Assembly: GCA_030066085.1 (NCBI GenBank)
Contig: JASJCI010000001.1
Span: 62,001-126,000 of the forward strand
DNA: 64,000 bases
Reading direction: 5' to 3'
Source: Gammaproteobacteria bacterium
GTDB lineage: Bacteria > Pseudomonadota > Gammaproteobacteria > GCA-001735895
Shown here: positions 42,273 through 52,018 of the stretch, one piece after another
Layout: each line of letters begins with the position of its first letter
Position numbering within the stretch: position 1 is the stretch's first letter
Notes under the pieces: model-generated
The model's input: the letters and a program-made list of their open reading frames with translations, nothing else
Told to the model about the DNA's origin: nothing
Databases searched by the model: none
Made by a program: the position numbers and the translations under genes

Positions 42273-45200
42273 CTAGTAATCGAAGTAGTAGCGCGATCGA
42301 TCGAGGCAGCGGTTGAGCGCCAGCAGGCAGGTTTCGTCCGGTTTCAGCGACCAGTGACCGTTGGTGCGCAGCTGGTAACTGTAGTCCTCGCGCCGCAGGT
42401 GAAACACCACCGGCATCGCGCCGTTTGCGCGGTAGCCGTCGAGCAGTTCGATCAGCGAATCCAGCTGCTGCTCGCTTTCGCCATTGAGGCTGATGTGCAG
42501 GGCACGGGCGTTGGCCGCGCGGTAATCGTCGAGCAGCTGCACGCGCGTCGCGCGCAGCTTGACCCCGTTGTTGAAATCGTCGTAGGCGATACCGCCCTCG
42601 ACCACCCACACCAGGTCCTTGTGCAGGATCGCTTCGACCGCCGCCAGCATGTCCGGCGCCACGCGCACGTCGACCCGGCCACTGCGATCGTCGAGCGTAA
42701 CGAAGGCCTCGCGGCCGCGAAAACCGTTGCGCATGCGAATGTCGACCACCAGCCCGCAGACCCGCGCGTCCTGTTCGCGGCTGCGAAAGCGCTCACCCCC
42801 GCCGCCGTTATCGAGCTTTTCGAGCCAGGCGGCGAGCCTGGTCGGCGATATCTGCTCGATCTCGGCCGCAACCATGTCGAGCGGATGGCCGGTCAGGTAC
42901 AGGCCGAGCGCTTCTTTTTCCAGCGCCAGGCGCTGCTTTTCGTCCCAGGATTCGACCTCTGGCAGCGGCTGCGCCTCGCCGCCGGCCGGTGAAATCTCGC
43001 CGAACATGTCGCTCATGCCGGCATCGAGATTGTGCTGTTGCTGCTCGGCCGCGAGCAGCGCCTGCGGCAGGTGTGCCATCAGCGCCGCGCGATTGCCGCT
43101 GAAACAGTCCATCGCGCCGCCCTTGATCAACGCCTCGATCACCTTGCGATTGGCCTTGCCGGAATCGACCCGGCGGCAAAAATCGTCCAGCGAGCTGTAG
43201 TCGCCGTCCGCGCGTGCGTCGATAATGCTGTCGATGGCCGACTGGCCGACACCCTTGATTGCGCCCAGGCCGTAGAAGATCGAGCCGTCGTCGGCCGCGC
43301 TGAACTGCCAGGCCGAGCGATTGACGTCGGGCGGGTGAATCTCGAGCGCCATGCCGCGGCAATCGTCGATCAGGGTCACGACCTTGTCGGTATTGTCCAT
43401 GTCGGCCGACAGTACCGCGGCCATGAATGCGGCGGGATAGTGGGTCTTGAGCCAGGCCGTCTGGTAGGACACCAGCGCATAGCCCGCCGAATGCGACTTG
43501 TTGAAACCATAGCCGGCGAACTTCTCCATCAGGTCGAAGATATAGGTCGCGGTGTCGGCCTCGACCTGGTTGGCTACCGCGCCCTCGGTGAAGATCGCGC
43601 GCTGTTTCTCCATTTCCTCGGGCTTTTTCTTGCCCATCGCACGGCGCAGCATGTCGGCGCCGCCAAGCGTGTAGCCAGCCAGCACCTGGGCGATCTGCAT
43701 GACCTGTTCCTGGTAGAGAATCACGCCATAGGTCGGTTGCAGAATGCTCTCGAGCGCCGGGTGCGGATATTCGACCCGCGCGCGGCCGTGTTTACGATCG
43801 ATAAAGTCGTCGACCATACCCGACTGCAGCGGCCCGGGGCGGAACAGCGCGACCAGCGCGATGATATCCTCGAAACTGTCGGGCTGCAGGCGCCGGATCA
43901 GGTCTTTCATCCCGCGTGACTCGAGCTGGAACACGGCCGTCGTCTGGTACGCCTGCAGGAGTTTGAACGTATCCGCGTCGTCGAGCGGGATGCGTTCGAT
44001 CTCCAGCGGATCCTCGGCCCGGTCGCGGTTGATCGCCGCTACCGCCCAGTCGATGATCGTCAGGGTACGCAGGCCGAGAAAATCGAACTTGACCAGGCCC
44101 ACGGCCTCGACGTCGTCCTTGTCGTACTGGGATACCAGGCCGCCGCCGCCTGCTTCGCAGTAGAGCGGCGTAAAGTCGGTCAGGTCGCTGGGCGAAATGA
44201 CGACACCGCCGGCATGCTTGCCGACATTGCGCGTGAGACCCTCGAGCGAACGCGCCATGTCGATGATCATCGTGACCTCTTCTTCCTGCTGGTAGAGTTC
44301 GCGCAGGGCCTCTTCCTGTTCCAGCGCCTTGTCGAGGGTCATGCCGACCTCGAACGGCACCAGCTTGGCGATGCGGTCGACGAAGCCGTAGGGATGCGAC
44401 ATCACCCGGCCGACGTCGCGAATCACCGCCTTGGCCGCCATGCTGCCGTAGGTAATGATCTGCGATACCTGGTTACGACCGTAGTGCTCGGCGACATACT
44501 CGATGACCTCGTCGCGCCGGTCCATGCAGAAGTCGATATCGAAGTCGGGCATGGACACCCGCTCGGGATTGAGAAATCGCTCGAACAGCAGGTCGTAGGC
44601 GAGCGGATCGAGATCGGTGATCTCGAGCGCGTAGGCTACCAGCGAACCGGCGCCCGAGCCGCGCCCGGGTCCAACCGGAATCCGGTGCCGCCTGGCCCAG
44701 GCGATAAAATCCATCACGATCAGGAAGTACCCGGGGAAACCCATCTCGACGATGACATCGAGCTCGAGCTCTAGCCGCTGGTCATAGGGCTCGCGCGCGA
44801 GGATTTCATCCTCGGGCAGCTGCTGCTGCAGGAACACCAGGCGCTTCTCCAGGCCCTCGCGCGCGACGTGGCGAAAATAGGACTCGGTATTGAAATCGTC
44901 GGGGATCGGATACTCGGGAAGGCAGGCCTGCCCCAGGTCGAGCCGCAGGTTACAGGCGGTCGCAATCGCAACGCTGTTTTCGATCGCCTGCGGTATATCG
45001 GCAAACAGCTCGACCATTTCTTCTGCGCTGCGCAGGTACTGCTGTGGCGAATAAAGGCGCGGTCGACGTTCGTCCTCGAGGGTAAAGCCGTTGCAGATAC
45101 AGACCCGGGCCTCGTGCGACTCGAAGTCGGCCCGGTCGAGAAAGCGCACGTCGTTGGTTGCAACCAGCGGTACACGCAACGACTGCGACCAGTGCACGGC

Positions 45201-45749
45201 CTGCGCGATATAGGCTTCCTCCTGTGCTCGCCCGGTACGCTGCAGCTCGAGGAAAAAGCGCTCGCCGAACAGCTCGCGCCATTCGCCCAGGCAACTTTCC
45301 GCAAGCTCGGTGTTCTGCAGGCGCAGGGCCATGCCGATGTCACCGTCGAGTGCCGCCGATAACGCGATCAGCCCGTCGTTCGCCTCGCGCAGCCACTCGA
45401 CGTTCACGGTTGCGCGGTCGGCCAGCTGGCCCTCGAGATAGGCCCTGCTGACCAGGCGCTTCAGGTTCAGGTAGCCGGTATCGTTCTGGCACAGCAGGAC
45501 CAGCCGGCTGATCGGTTCGCTGCGGTCGGCATGGCGCACCCACAGGTCGGCGCCGACGATCGGTTTCAGGCCCTGCGCCAGCGCACCGCGGTAGTGCTTG
45601 ACTACCGCGAACAGGTTGGCGAGATCGGTCAGCGCAATCGCGGCCATGCCGCGCGCGCGCACCTGCTGCATGAGCGGCGGCAGGCGCAGCGTGCTGTCCT
45701 GCAGCGAATACTCGCTGTGTACGTGCAGGTGGACGAACCCGGTGGTCAC
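42273..45749 (-). CDS. dnaE: DNA polymerase III subunit alpha
   Basis: 1158-residue replicative polymerase, standard length. PHP domain at the start ([17 protein letters not shown]), palm-domain acid motif [18 protein letters not shown] (two catalytic Asp) with the third Asp in the [11 protein letters not shown] neighbourhood, helix-hairpin-helix in the tail, OB-fold domain and the beta-binding region. GTG start overlaps the rnhB stop by 4 nt (GTGA). Start chosen because the PHP HxH immediately follows. Confidence 0.97.
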   Translation of the reverse strand: MTTGFVHLHVHSEYSLQDSTLRLPPLMQQVRARGMAAIALTDLANLFAVVKHYRGALAQGLKPIVGADLWVRHADRSEPISRLVLLCQNDTGYLNLKRLVSRAYLEGQLADRATVNVEWLREANDGLIALSAALDGDIGMALRLQNTELAESCLGEWRELFGERFFLELQRTGRAQEEAYIAQAVHWSQSLRVPLVATNDVRFLDRADFESHEARVCICNGFTLEDERRPRLYSPQQYLRSAEEMVELFADIPQAIENSVAIATACNLRLDLGQACLPEYPIPDDFNTESYFRHVAREGLEKRLVFLQQQLPEDEILAREPYDQRLELELDVIVEMGFPGYFLIVMDFIAWARRHRIPVGPGRGSGAGSLVAYALEITDLDPLAYDLLFERFLNPERVSMPDFDIDFCMDRRDEVIEYVAEHYGRNQVSQIITYGSMAAKAVIRDVGRVMSHPYGFVDRIAKLVPFEVGMTLDKALEQEEALRELYQQEEEVTMIIDMARSLEGLTRNVGKHAGGVVISPSDLTDFTPLYCEAGGGGLVSQYDKDDVEAVGLVKFDFLGLRTLTIIDWAVAAINRDRAEDPLEIERIPLDDADTFKLLQAYQTTAVFQLESRGMKDLIRRLQPDSFEDIIALVALFRPGPLQSGMVDDFIDRKHGRARVEYPHPALESILQPTYGVILYQEQVMQIAQVLAGYTLGGADMLRRAMGKKKPEEMEKQRAIFTEGAVANQVEADTATYIFDLMEKFAGYGFNKSHSAGYALVSYQTAWLKTHYPAAFMAAVLSADMDNTDKVVTLIDDCRGMALEIHPPDVNRSAWQFSAADDGSIFYGLGAIKGVGQSAIDSIIDARADGDYSSLDDFCRRVDSGKANRKVIEALIKGGAMDCFSGNRAALMAHLPQALLAAEQQQHNLDAGMSDMFGEISPAGGEAQPLPEVESWDEKQRLALEKEALGLYLTGHPLDMVAAEIEQISPTRLAAWLEKLDNGGGGERFRSREQDARVCGLVVDIRMRNGFRGREAFVTLDDRSGRVDVRVAPDMLAAVEAILHKDLVWVVEGGIAYDDFNNGVKLRATRVQLLDDYRAANARALHISLNGESEQQLDSLIELLDGYRANGAMPVVFHLRREDYSYQLRTNGHWSLKPDETCLLALNRCLDRSRYYFDY

Positions 45750-46339
45750 GGCAACAGCTCGCGCACCGGCCTGAAACTGCGCCGGTGTACCGGCGAAACG
45801 CCGTGCCGGCGCAGCAGTTCGCAGTGCAGGCGAGTCGGGTAACCCTTGTGGCGGGCGAACTGGTACTCGGGGTAGAGCCGATCGAGCTCGAGCATCTGGC
45901 GGTCGCGATGCTCCTTGGCCAGGATCGACGCGGCGCAAATACAGGCCTCGCTCTGATCGCCACGGACCACCGCGGTCATATCGTAGCCGTCCACCGCGGG
46001 CACACGATTGCCGTCGACCAGCACCCGCGCCGGCCTGATTTGCAGCCCCAGCAATGCTCGCTTCATCGCCAGCAGCGCCGCTTCCAGCACGTTGATCTGG
46101 TCGATTTCGCGCTGGCTGGCTTCGGCGACACACCAGGCGCGGGCGCGCTGCTTGATTTCGACTTCGAGGCTGGCACGCCGCCCCGGCGACAGTTTCTTGG
46201 AATCGTCGAGGCCCGGGATCGGATCCCGATGGTCGAGGATGACGGCCGCTGCAACCACGGAGCCGGCCAGGGGCCCGCGGCCTGCCTCGTCGATGCCCGC
46301 GACCAGTTTTTGCGCCTGGCCGAGCGTCATCGACGGCAT
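45746..46339 (-). CDS. rnhB: Ribonuclease HII
   Basis: 197-residue enzyme cleaving RNA primers and misincorporated ribonucleotides. [23 protein letters not shown] with catalytic [13 protein letters not shown], and [13 protein letters not shown] with downstream DG..P are typical type 2. Preceding dnaE with a 4-nt overlap is the usual arrangement. Either ATG at 46339 or a second at residue 4 could start it. lpxA/lpxB normally lie upstream of rnhB; here gnnA-gnnB-lpxB are divergent instead. Confidence 0.95.
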   Translation of the reverse strand: MPSMTLGQAQKLVAGIDEAGRGPLAGSVVAAAVILDHRDPIPGLDDSKKLSPGRRASLEVEIKQRARAWCVAEASQREIDQINVLEAALLAMKRALLGLQIRPARVLVDGNRVPAVDGYDMTAVVRGDQSEACICAASILAKEHRDRQMLELDRLYPEYQFARHKGYPTRLHCELLRRHGVSPVHRRSFRPVRELLP

Positions 46340-46373
46340 GGCGGGTAAACGCTGGCAGAGGACTCGAGTTGGC

Positions 46374-46403
46374 TTCGCAATTGGGATTTCATGTATATAT
46401 AAT
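46374..46403 (+). promoter_or_regulatory. Candidate promoter of the gnnA-gnnB-lpxB operon
   Basis: A perfect TATAAT (46398-46403) inside GTATATATAATGCGG, with a weak -35 (TTCGCA, 46374-46379) 18 nt upstream. It lies in the 91-bp divergent gap with rnhB, about 27 nt before the gnnA ATG. Confidence 0.55.
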
Positions 46404-46430
46404 GCGGCGTTTCAACTCGCCCGATCCTAT

Positions 46431-47375
46431 ATGTCTCGTTCTCTCAGGGTTGCCGTGGTCGGCGTCGGCCATCTCGGCAAGTGGCATGCGGACAAGTACG
46501 CCGCGGCGGCGGATTGCGAGCTGGTTGCCGTGGTCGACAGTAATCCGGAGGCGGCACGTGAAATCGCGCAAAAACACGGCGCTGAAGCCTGTACGGATTA
46601 TCGTGATGTCCTCCGGTCGGTCGACGCCATCAGCCTGGTAGTACCGACCAGCCAGCATTATAAAATTGCGCGCGAATTTCTGAAAGCGGGAATTCACTGC
46701 CTGATCGAAAAACCGATCACGGAGACGGTTGCCGAGGCCGATGAACTGGTCGCGCTGGCGGCGCAGCGCGACCTGGTACTGCAGGTCGGGCACATCGAGC
46801 GTTTCAACAGCGTAATCACCGGAATCGCCGAGCGACTGCAGGCGCCACAGTTCATCGAGTCCACGCGCCTGGCGCCGTTTACCCTGCGCGCAACCGACGT
46901 CAGCGTGATCCTGGACCTGATGATCCACGATATCGACCTGATCCTGGACCTGATCGGTCAGCCACTGGCCAGCATTTCCGCCAGCGGCATCTCGGTGCTG
47001 ACCAATGAAATCGATATCGCCAATGCCCGTCTCGAGTTCACCGGCGGCTGCGTCGCCAACGTCACCGCCAGCCGCATCAGCCGCAAGCGGGAACGCAAAC
47101 TGCGCATCTTCCAGAAAGACGCCTACCTGTCGGCCGACCTGCAGGACAAGCTGCTGGCGGTCAACAGCAAGGGCGAAACCGATAATCCCGAAGGCTACCC
47201 CGGCATTACCCACGAAGAGTTCAGCTTCGAGGATAACGACGCGCTCAACCTCGAAGTGCTCGATTTTATCGGCGCCATCCAGGCCGGCCGGGCACCGGTC
47301 GTGACCGGCGAGGACGGGCGGCGCGCGCTCGCGACCGCCATAGACATCACCAGCCAGATTACAGAGGCACTATGA
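46431..47375 (+). CDS. gnnA: Gfo/Idh/MocA oxidoreductase, UDP-GlcNAc 3-dehydrogenase (GnnA-like)
   Basis: 314-residue NAD(P)-dependent dehydrogenase. N-terminal Rossmann motif VAVVGVGHLGKWHADKY and the EKPI motif (CLIEKPITETVAEAD) are family hallmarks; the C-terminal domain has the sugar-binding VGHIERFN and MIHDIDLIL. Placed directly before a DegT aminotransferase and lpxB, it matches GnnA of Acidithiobacillus ferrooxidans and Leptospira, which oxidises the 3-OH of UDP-GlcNAc. By sequence alone WlbA/WbpB-type enzymes are possible; context favours GnnA. Confidence 0.75.
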   Translation: MSRSLRVAVVGVGHLGKWHADKYAAAADCELVAVVDSNPEAAREIAQKHGAEACTDYRDVLRSVDAISLVVPTSQHYKIAREFLKAGIHCLIEKPITETVAEADELVALAAQRDLVLQVGHIERFNSVITGIAERLQAPQFIESTRLAPFTLRATDVSVILDLMIHDIDLILDLIGQPLASISASGISVLTNEIDIANARLEFTGGCVANVTASRISRKRERKLRIFQKDAYLSADLQDKLLAVNSKGETDNPEGYPGITHEEFSFEDNDALNLEVLDFIGAIQAGRAPVVTGEDGRRALATAIDITSQITEAL

Positions 47376-48463
47376 AAGTACCCATGGTCGATCTCAAGGG
47401 TCAGTACCAGGCCCTCAAAGCCGAAATCGATGATGCGCTCCTCGGCGCGCTCGCGGAGACCCGTTTTATTCTGGGCCCCAACGTGCAGGAATTCGAACGC
47501 GAGGCCGCCGACTATCTCGGCGTCGCGCACGCAATCGGCTGCGCCAACGGCACCGACGCCTTGCACCTGGCCCTGCTCGGCGCTGGCATCGGCCCGGGCG
47601 ACGAAGTCATCACCAGCCCGTTCACGTTCATCGCCACCGCCGAGGCCATCCGCTACGTCGGCGCGACGCCGGTGTTCGTCGACATTCGCAGCGACAGCTT
47701 CAATCTCGATCCGGAGCTGATCGAGGCAGCGCTAAGCAAGCGCACGCGCGCGATCCTGCCGGTACACCTGTTCGGCCAGCCAGCCGACATGGACGAAATC
47801 ATGTCCCTGGCGGCAGCGCGTGATCTGCTGGTTATCGAGGACTGCGCGCAGTCCTTCGGCAGCCGCTACCGCGGACGAGCAACGGGTGCGATCGGCGCGG
47901 CCGGCGCATTCAGTTTTTTCCCGAGCAAGAACCTCGGCTGTTACGGCGATGGCGGCATGGTGACCTGCAACGACGACGAGATTGGCGCCCGCATTCGCAT
48001 GTTGCGCAACCATGGCAGCAGCCGTCAGTACTACCACGACGTCATCGGTTACAACAGCCGCCTGGACGAATTACAGGCGGTAATATTAAGAATCAAGCTG
48101 GGCCATATCGACGAGTACAACCGGCGGCGCAATGCGGTTGCGCGGGGCTACAACGAACGCCTGGCCAGCAGTGGCATCACCACACCGTCCATTCCCGAGG
48201 ATCGCGATCACGTGTTCCATCAATACACCCTGCTGCTGGACGAGCGCGATGCGCATCGCGAGGCGATTCTCGCGCACGAGGTCGCCTGCGCGATCTACTA
48301 TCCCGTGCCGCTGCACCGACAGCAGGCTTTTGCCGATTTCGACCAGCCCGAGCTACCGGTCGCAGAAGCCTGCGCCGAGCGTTGCCTGTCGCTGCCGATA
48401 TTCCCCGAGATGACGGAACAGCAGATCGATTTGGTGTGCGAGGCGGTGCTGGGCGCTGCATGA
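47372..48463 (+). CDS. gnnB: DegT/DnrJ/EryC1 aminotransferase, GnnB-like
   Basis: 363-residue PLP enzyme. VPMVDLKGQYQALKAEID, EDCAQSFGSRY (Asp157 contacting PLP) and the Schiff-base lysine in SFFPSKNLGCYGDGG (Lys186) are present. With GnnA it would make UDP-GlcNAc3N (2,3-diamino sugar), giving lipid A with amide-linked chains at position 3. Overlaps gnnA and lpxB by 4 nt each. Could alternatively aminate another 3-keto-sugar. Confidence 0.78.
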   Translation: MKVPMVDLKGQYQALKAEIDDALLGALAETRFILGPNVQEFEREAADYLGVAHAIGCANGTDALHLALLGAGIGPGDEVITSPFTFIATAEAIRYVGATPVFVDIRSDSFNLDPELIEAALSKRTRAILPVHLFGQPADMDEIMSLAAARDLLVIEDCAQSFGSRYRGRATGAIGAAGAFSFFPSKNLGCYGDGGMVTCNDDEIGARIRMLRNHGSSRQYYHDVIGYNSRLDELQAVILRIKLGHIDEYNRRRNAVARGYNERLASSGITTPSIPEDRDHVFHQYTLLLDERDAHREAILAHEVACAIYYPVPLHRQQAFADFDQPELPVAEACAERCLSLPIFPEMTEQQIDLVCEAVLGAA

Positions 48464-49626
48464 GCGCCGACCACGTCATGATCCTCGCCGGTGAAGCCTC
48501 CGGCGATGCGCATGCCGCCGAGTTTGTCGACCGGCTGCGCGAAATGCGGCCGGACACCCGTTTCAGCGGCATGGGCAGCAGCGCCATGCGTGCAGCCGGG
48601 GTGGAGGTATTTTTCGATTCCGCGTCGATCGCGGTGGTCGGGCTGGTGGAGGTATTGCGCCACTGGGGTGATATCCGGACGGCCATGCAAATCGTGCGCG
48701 AGCGCCTCGAAACCACCCGGCCAGACCTGCTGGTGCTGGTCGACTATCCCGAGTTCAATCTCAAGATGGCGCGCCGCGCGCGCGAACTGGGCATCCGCGT
48801 GCTGTTCTACATCAGTCCACAGGTATGGGCCTGGCGGCCGCGACGGATTCACAAGATCGGTCGCCTGATCGATCACATGGCGGTGCTGTTCCGCTTCGAA
48901 CAGCAGTATTACGAAGCGGCCGGTATCCCCGTCAGTTTTGTCGGCCACCCGCTGGTCGATCGCGTGAATACCGGTATCGACCGTGACGCGGTGCGCCGTC
49001 GGCTGGGTTTCAGCGCCGACGCTCGCATTGTCGGCCTGTTTCCGGGCAGCCGGCAAAGCGAGATTCAGCGCCTGCTGCCGCTGCTGTGCGACGCCGCGCG
49101 CGCGATCCGGGAACGCGACCCGTCCATCCGTTTCATCCTGCCGGTGGCACCGACGCTTGCTATCGACGAAATCCGCGCGCAGGTGCCGGCAGCGCAACTG
49201 GATATCCAGGTCAGCCGCGAACCGGTTCACGAACTGGTGCGTGCCTGCGACGCCATCGCTACCTGCTCCGGTACCGTCACGCTCGAAATCGCGTTGCTCG
49301 GCACGCCGATGTGCATCGTTTACCGGGTATCGTGGCTTTCCTACCAGGTATTGAGCCGCCTGATCACCATCCCGCACATCGGCCTGGCCAATATCGTCGC
49401 CAATGGCCCGGTAGTGCGAGAACTGCTGCAGGACGACGCCAGCCCGACGGCGATTCGAGACGAGATCTTGCGCCTGCTGGATGATGTGCCCTATCGCCAG
49501 GGCGTGGTACAGGGACTGTCGCGGGTGCGCGACAATCTCGGCGAAGGCCGGGGTGCAGAACGGGTGGCGCAGCTGATAATATCCCTGCTCGAAGACAAAC
49601 CCGCAGCGGCGGAGGGTGCGGCATGA
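48460..49626 (+). CDS. lpxB: Lipid-A-disaccharide synthase
   Basis: 388-residue GT-B glycosyltransferase condensing lipid X with UDP-diacylglucosamine. MILAGEASGDAHAAEF at the N-terminus, ISPQVWAWRPRRI, GHPLVDRV and LFPGSRQSEIQRLLP are diagnostic. ATG at 48460 overlaps the gnnB stop. It should accept the diamino sugar product in this organism. lpxA, lpxC and lpxD are not in the window. Confidence 0.96.
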   Translation: MSADHVMILAGEASGDAHAAEFVDRLREMRPDTRFSGMGSSAMRAAGVEVFFDSASIAVVGLVEVLRHWGDIRTAMQIVRERLETTRPDLLVLVDYPEFNLKMARRARELGIRVLFYISPQVWAWRPRRIHKIGRLIDHMAVLFRFEQQYYEAAGIPVSFVGHPLVDRVNTGIDRDAVRRRLGFSADARIVGLFPGSRQSEIQRLLPLLCDAARAIRERDPSIRFILPVAPTLAIDEIRAQVPAAQLDIQVSREPVHELVRACDAIATCSGTVTLEIALLGTPMCIVYRVSWLSYQVLSRLITIPHIGLANIVANGPVVRELLQDDASPTAIRDEILRLLDDVPYRQGVVQGLSRVRDNLGEGRGAERVAQLIISLLEDKPAAAEGAA

Positions 49627-50729
49627 GCGAGAGCAGTCATTCCGAGGGCATAACCATGAGCGGTGGCGGCGTTTATTCGCTGGCCACGCTCGGTGCCAGG
49701 CACGTCATCGACGCGGCCACGCCGCTGGTGACGGATGCGATCCACAGCCTGCCCGAGGCGTCGCTCGCCGCGGGTTTCACGCTGTCGGACATGGGCACGG
49801 CGGACGCCGGCACCTCGCTTACCATGGTGGCACAGGCAATCGAGGCGGCGCGCACGCGCAGACCCGGGATCCCGGTTACCATCGTGTATTCGGACCAGCC
49901 GCGCAACGACTTCAATGCGCTGGTTGCCAACGTGCACGGGCTCGGGCCGTTCGAGACTTACCTGGATCGCTTCGACGACGTATTTCCGCTGGTGTCCGGG
50001 ACCAGCTTTTACGCGCGCATAATGCCGCCCGAAAGCGTGCACATCGGTTTCTCGGCAACCGCGATGCACTGGCTCAGCGCCAAGATCTGCAATATCAGCA
50101 ATCACGTGCAGGCGGTTGGTGCCGAGGGTGAGGAACTGGCCGCATTTCGTGCCCAGGCGCACGCGGACTGGCGGCGAATCCTGCACCATCGCGCGGCCGA
50201 GCTCAAACCGGGCGGCAAACTGGTGCTGATCAACTTCGCGCGTGACGAGCAGGGGCGCTATCTCGGCAATACCGGCGGCGTCAACATGTTCGATACCTTC
50301 AACCGGATCTGGCTCGATTTTGTCGCGCAAAACCGCATCACGCGCGAAGAGTATCAAAACATGACCCTGCCGCAGTATTACAACACGGTCGAAGAATTCT
50401 GCGCACCGCTGCAGGACCCCGATGACCCCGTATACCAGGCCGGCCTGCGACTCGAACACATCGATACGCGCATCGTGAAATGCCCGTTTGCCGAATCCTT
50501 CGCCGAGCATGGCGACGCGGCGCGCTTCGCCGATGAATACATTCCGACCATCCGAACCTGGAACGAAAGCATCTATTACAGCGGCCTGTCGAGCGCACGT
50601 CCAGAGGCCGAACGGCGCCAGATCATCGAGGACTACTACGCGACCTATCGCGACCTGGTACGCACCGCGCCCGCGGGGCACGGCATGGATTACGTCCACG
50701 CCTACATGGTAATTTCTAAGCAGGCCTGA
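49623..50729 (+). CDS. SABATH-like SAM-dependent carboxyl methyltransferase
   Basis: 368-residue protein resembling plant SABATH methyltransferases: SAM-site DMGTADAGTSL (56-66, plant DLGCSSGPNTL), NDFNAL (95-100), GTSFYARIMPPESVH and SATAMHWLS (about 126-152, plant GSFYGRLFP..SSYSLHWLS). It overlaps the lpxB stop by 4 nt (ATGA) with a plausible internal ATG 33 nt later. Small-molecule carboxylates are the usual substrates; no candidate is evident here. Linkage to lipid A genes is unusual. Alternatives: another class I methyltransferase with a convergent fold. Confidence 0.7.
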   Translation: MSESSHSEGITMSGGGVYSLATLGARHVIDAATPLVTDAIHSLPEASLAAGFTLSDMGTADAGTSLTMVAQAIEAARTRRPGIPVTIVYSDQPRNDFNALVANVHGLGPFETYLDRFDDVFPLVSGTSFYARIMPPESVHIGFSATAMHWLSAKICNISNHVQAVGAEGEELAAFRAQAHADWRRILHHRAAELKPGGKLVLINFARDEQGRYLGNTGGVNMFDTFNRIWLDFVAQNRITREEYQNMTLPQYYNTVEEFCAPLQDPDDPVYQAGLRLEHIDTRIVKCPFAESFAEHGDAARFADEYIPTIRTWNESIYYSGLSSARPEAERRQIIEDYYATYRDLVRTAPAGHGMDYVHAYMVISKQA

Positions 50730-50744
50730 GCCTGCGCCCCGTAC

Positions 50745-50886
50745 CCGTCGTTGCGAGGGCCCGCAGGGCCCGCGGCAATCTCCCCGGGATTATCGCAATA
50801 CCCGCCAGTGAACCCTGCGCAGTAGATTGCTTCGCTGCGCTCTTGTGCCCTGCGGGTATTTAGGCCCTTTGGGTCCGCAATAACCG
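50745..50886. repeat. Intergenic repeat-like element, palindromic
   Basis: In the 163-bp gap after the SABATH-like gene, segments GAGGGCCCGCAGGGCCCGCGG (imperfect palindrome) and inverted copies of GCAATCT (about 50774-50780 and AGATTGC 50824-50830) with GC-rich stretches look like an extragenic palindromic element. No gene is present. Confidence 0.45.
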
Positions 50887-50892
50887 GTGATG

Positions 50893-51930
50893 TCAGGTTT
50901 CGACCGGGTAGCCCGCCTTTTCCCAGTCGGGCATGCCGCTGTGGCTGACGCAAACCACGTGATTCAGCCCCTGGAAACTCAGGTTGGTCATGGTCGTTTG
51001 CGCGCGCCGGCCCGAGCGACAGTAGAGGTAAACACGCTCGAACTGGCGCAGTTCATCGACGTGGCCGTTCTCGGTTCCCATCGGTATGTTGCGCGCACCC
51101 GGCACGTGACCGCGGGCAAATTCGTCGGGCGTTCGATTATCCATGACCAGCGTGCTCTTCGGCAGGTCCTGCCACACGCCATGCAGATCATCCATACTGA
51201 AATCGCGTAATAGATAGCGGTTGGCGTCGAAATTGATGCCGACGCTCATGTTGGCCGGAACCGCCTCGTTGATGCGCTTGGGCATGTCGAGGTTGAGGTT
51301 GTTCATCAGGTCGACGAATTCCTGCCGCGGCCGCCCGCCGCCGAGGCGCGGATTCCAGCGTTTCTCCTCGCCGATGGTCGAACTGGTGCGGCCGTTGTAA
51401 TCGTGCGCGGGGTACACGATCGTGTCGTCGCTCAGCACGAACAGTTTGTGCGTGATGCTGTCGTAGAGCTGGCCAGCGTCGCCATTCTGGAAGTCAGTTC
51501 GTCCGCAACCGCGAATCAACAGCGTATCGCCACTGAACAGCATGCCGTCGACAAAGTAACAGGTGCAGCCGTTGGTATGCCCGGGCGTGAACAGCGCACG
51601 CACCTGGTAATGACCGAGGGTAATCGTTTCGCCGTCAGCAAGCGGGATATCGATGGCCTCGATGCCGGAATCGCGGCCGTATACCAGCCTGGCGCCGACC
51701 TGCTCGCGCAGCTTGCCGGACGAGGTGATGTGATCGGCATGCGCGTGGGTCTCGATCGCGTACAGCAGCTCGACCCCGAGTTCGTTGATGATTTGCAGGT
51801 CGCGCTCGAACAGCTCGAGCACCGGGTCGATAATCGCGCCCTCGCCCGTCTGCGGATCGATCAGCAGGTAGGTGTAGGTACAGCTTTCGCGGTCGAACAG
51901 CTGTTTAACGGTCAGGCGGGGCGTGGTCAT
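50893..51930 (-). CDS. Persulfide dioxygenase-rhodanese fusion
   Basis: 345-residue protein: N-terminal metallo-beta-lactamase domain (about 1-230) of the ETHE1 persulfide dioxygenase kind, with THAHADH at 61-67, His118 (PGHTNG), Asp135 (FSGDTLLIRGCGRTDFQ) and His176 (YPAHDY) as iron ligands; C-terminal rhodanese domain (about 255-345) with active-site Cys304 in YLYCRSGRRA. Such fusions act on glutathione persulfide and thiosulfate. ATG at 51930; longer frame upstream is not family-like. Divergent from a NERD gene. Confidence 0.9.
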   Translation of the reverse strand: MTTPRLTVKQLFDRESCTYTYLLIDPQTGEGAIIDPVLELFERDLQIINELGVELLYAIETHAHADHITSSGKLREQVGARLVYGRDSGIEAIDIPLADGETITLGHYQVRALFTPGHTNGCTCYFVDGMLFSGDTLLIRGCGRTDFQNGDAGQLYDSITHKLFVLSDDTIVYPAHDYNGRTSSTIGEEKRWNPRLGGGRPRQEFVDLMNNLNLDMPKRINEAVPANMSVGINFDANRYLLRDFSMDDLHGVWQDLPKSTLVMDNRTPDEFARGHVPGARNIPMGTENGHVDELRQFERVYLYCRSGRRAQTTMTNLSFQGLNHVVCVSHSGMPDWEKAGYPVET

Positions 51931-52018
51931 GATCGAAAGCTCGCGCAACGGGAAGCGCCAGTTTAGATTTTGCCGCCGCGGATGGCAATTTGGCGTGCTT
52001 GGGATAATATTCAGACTC

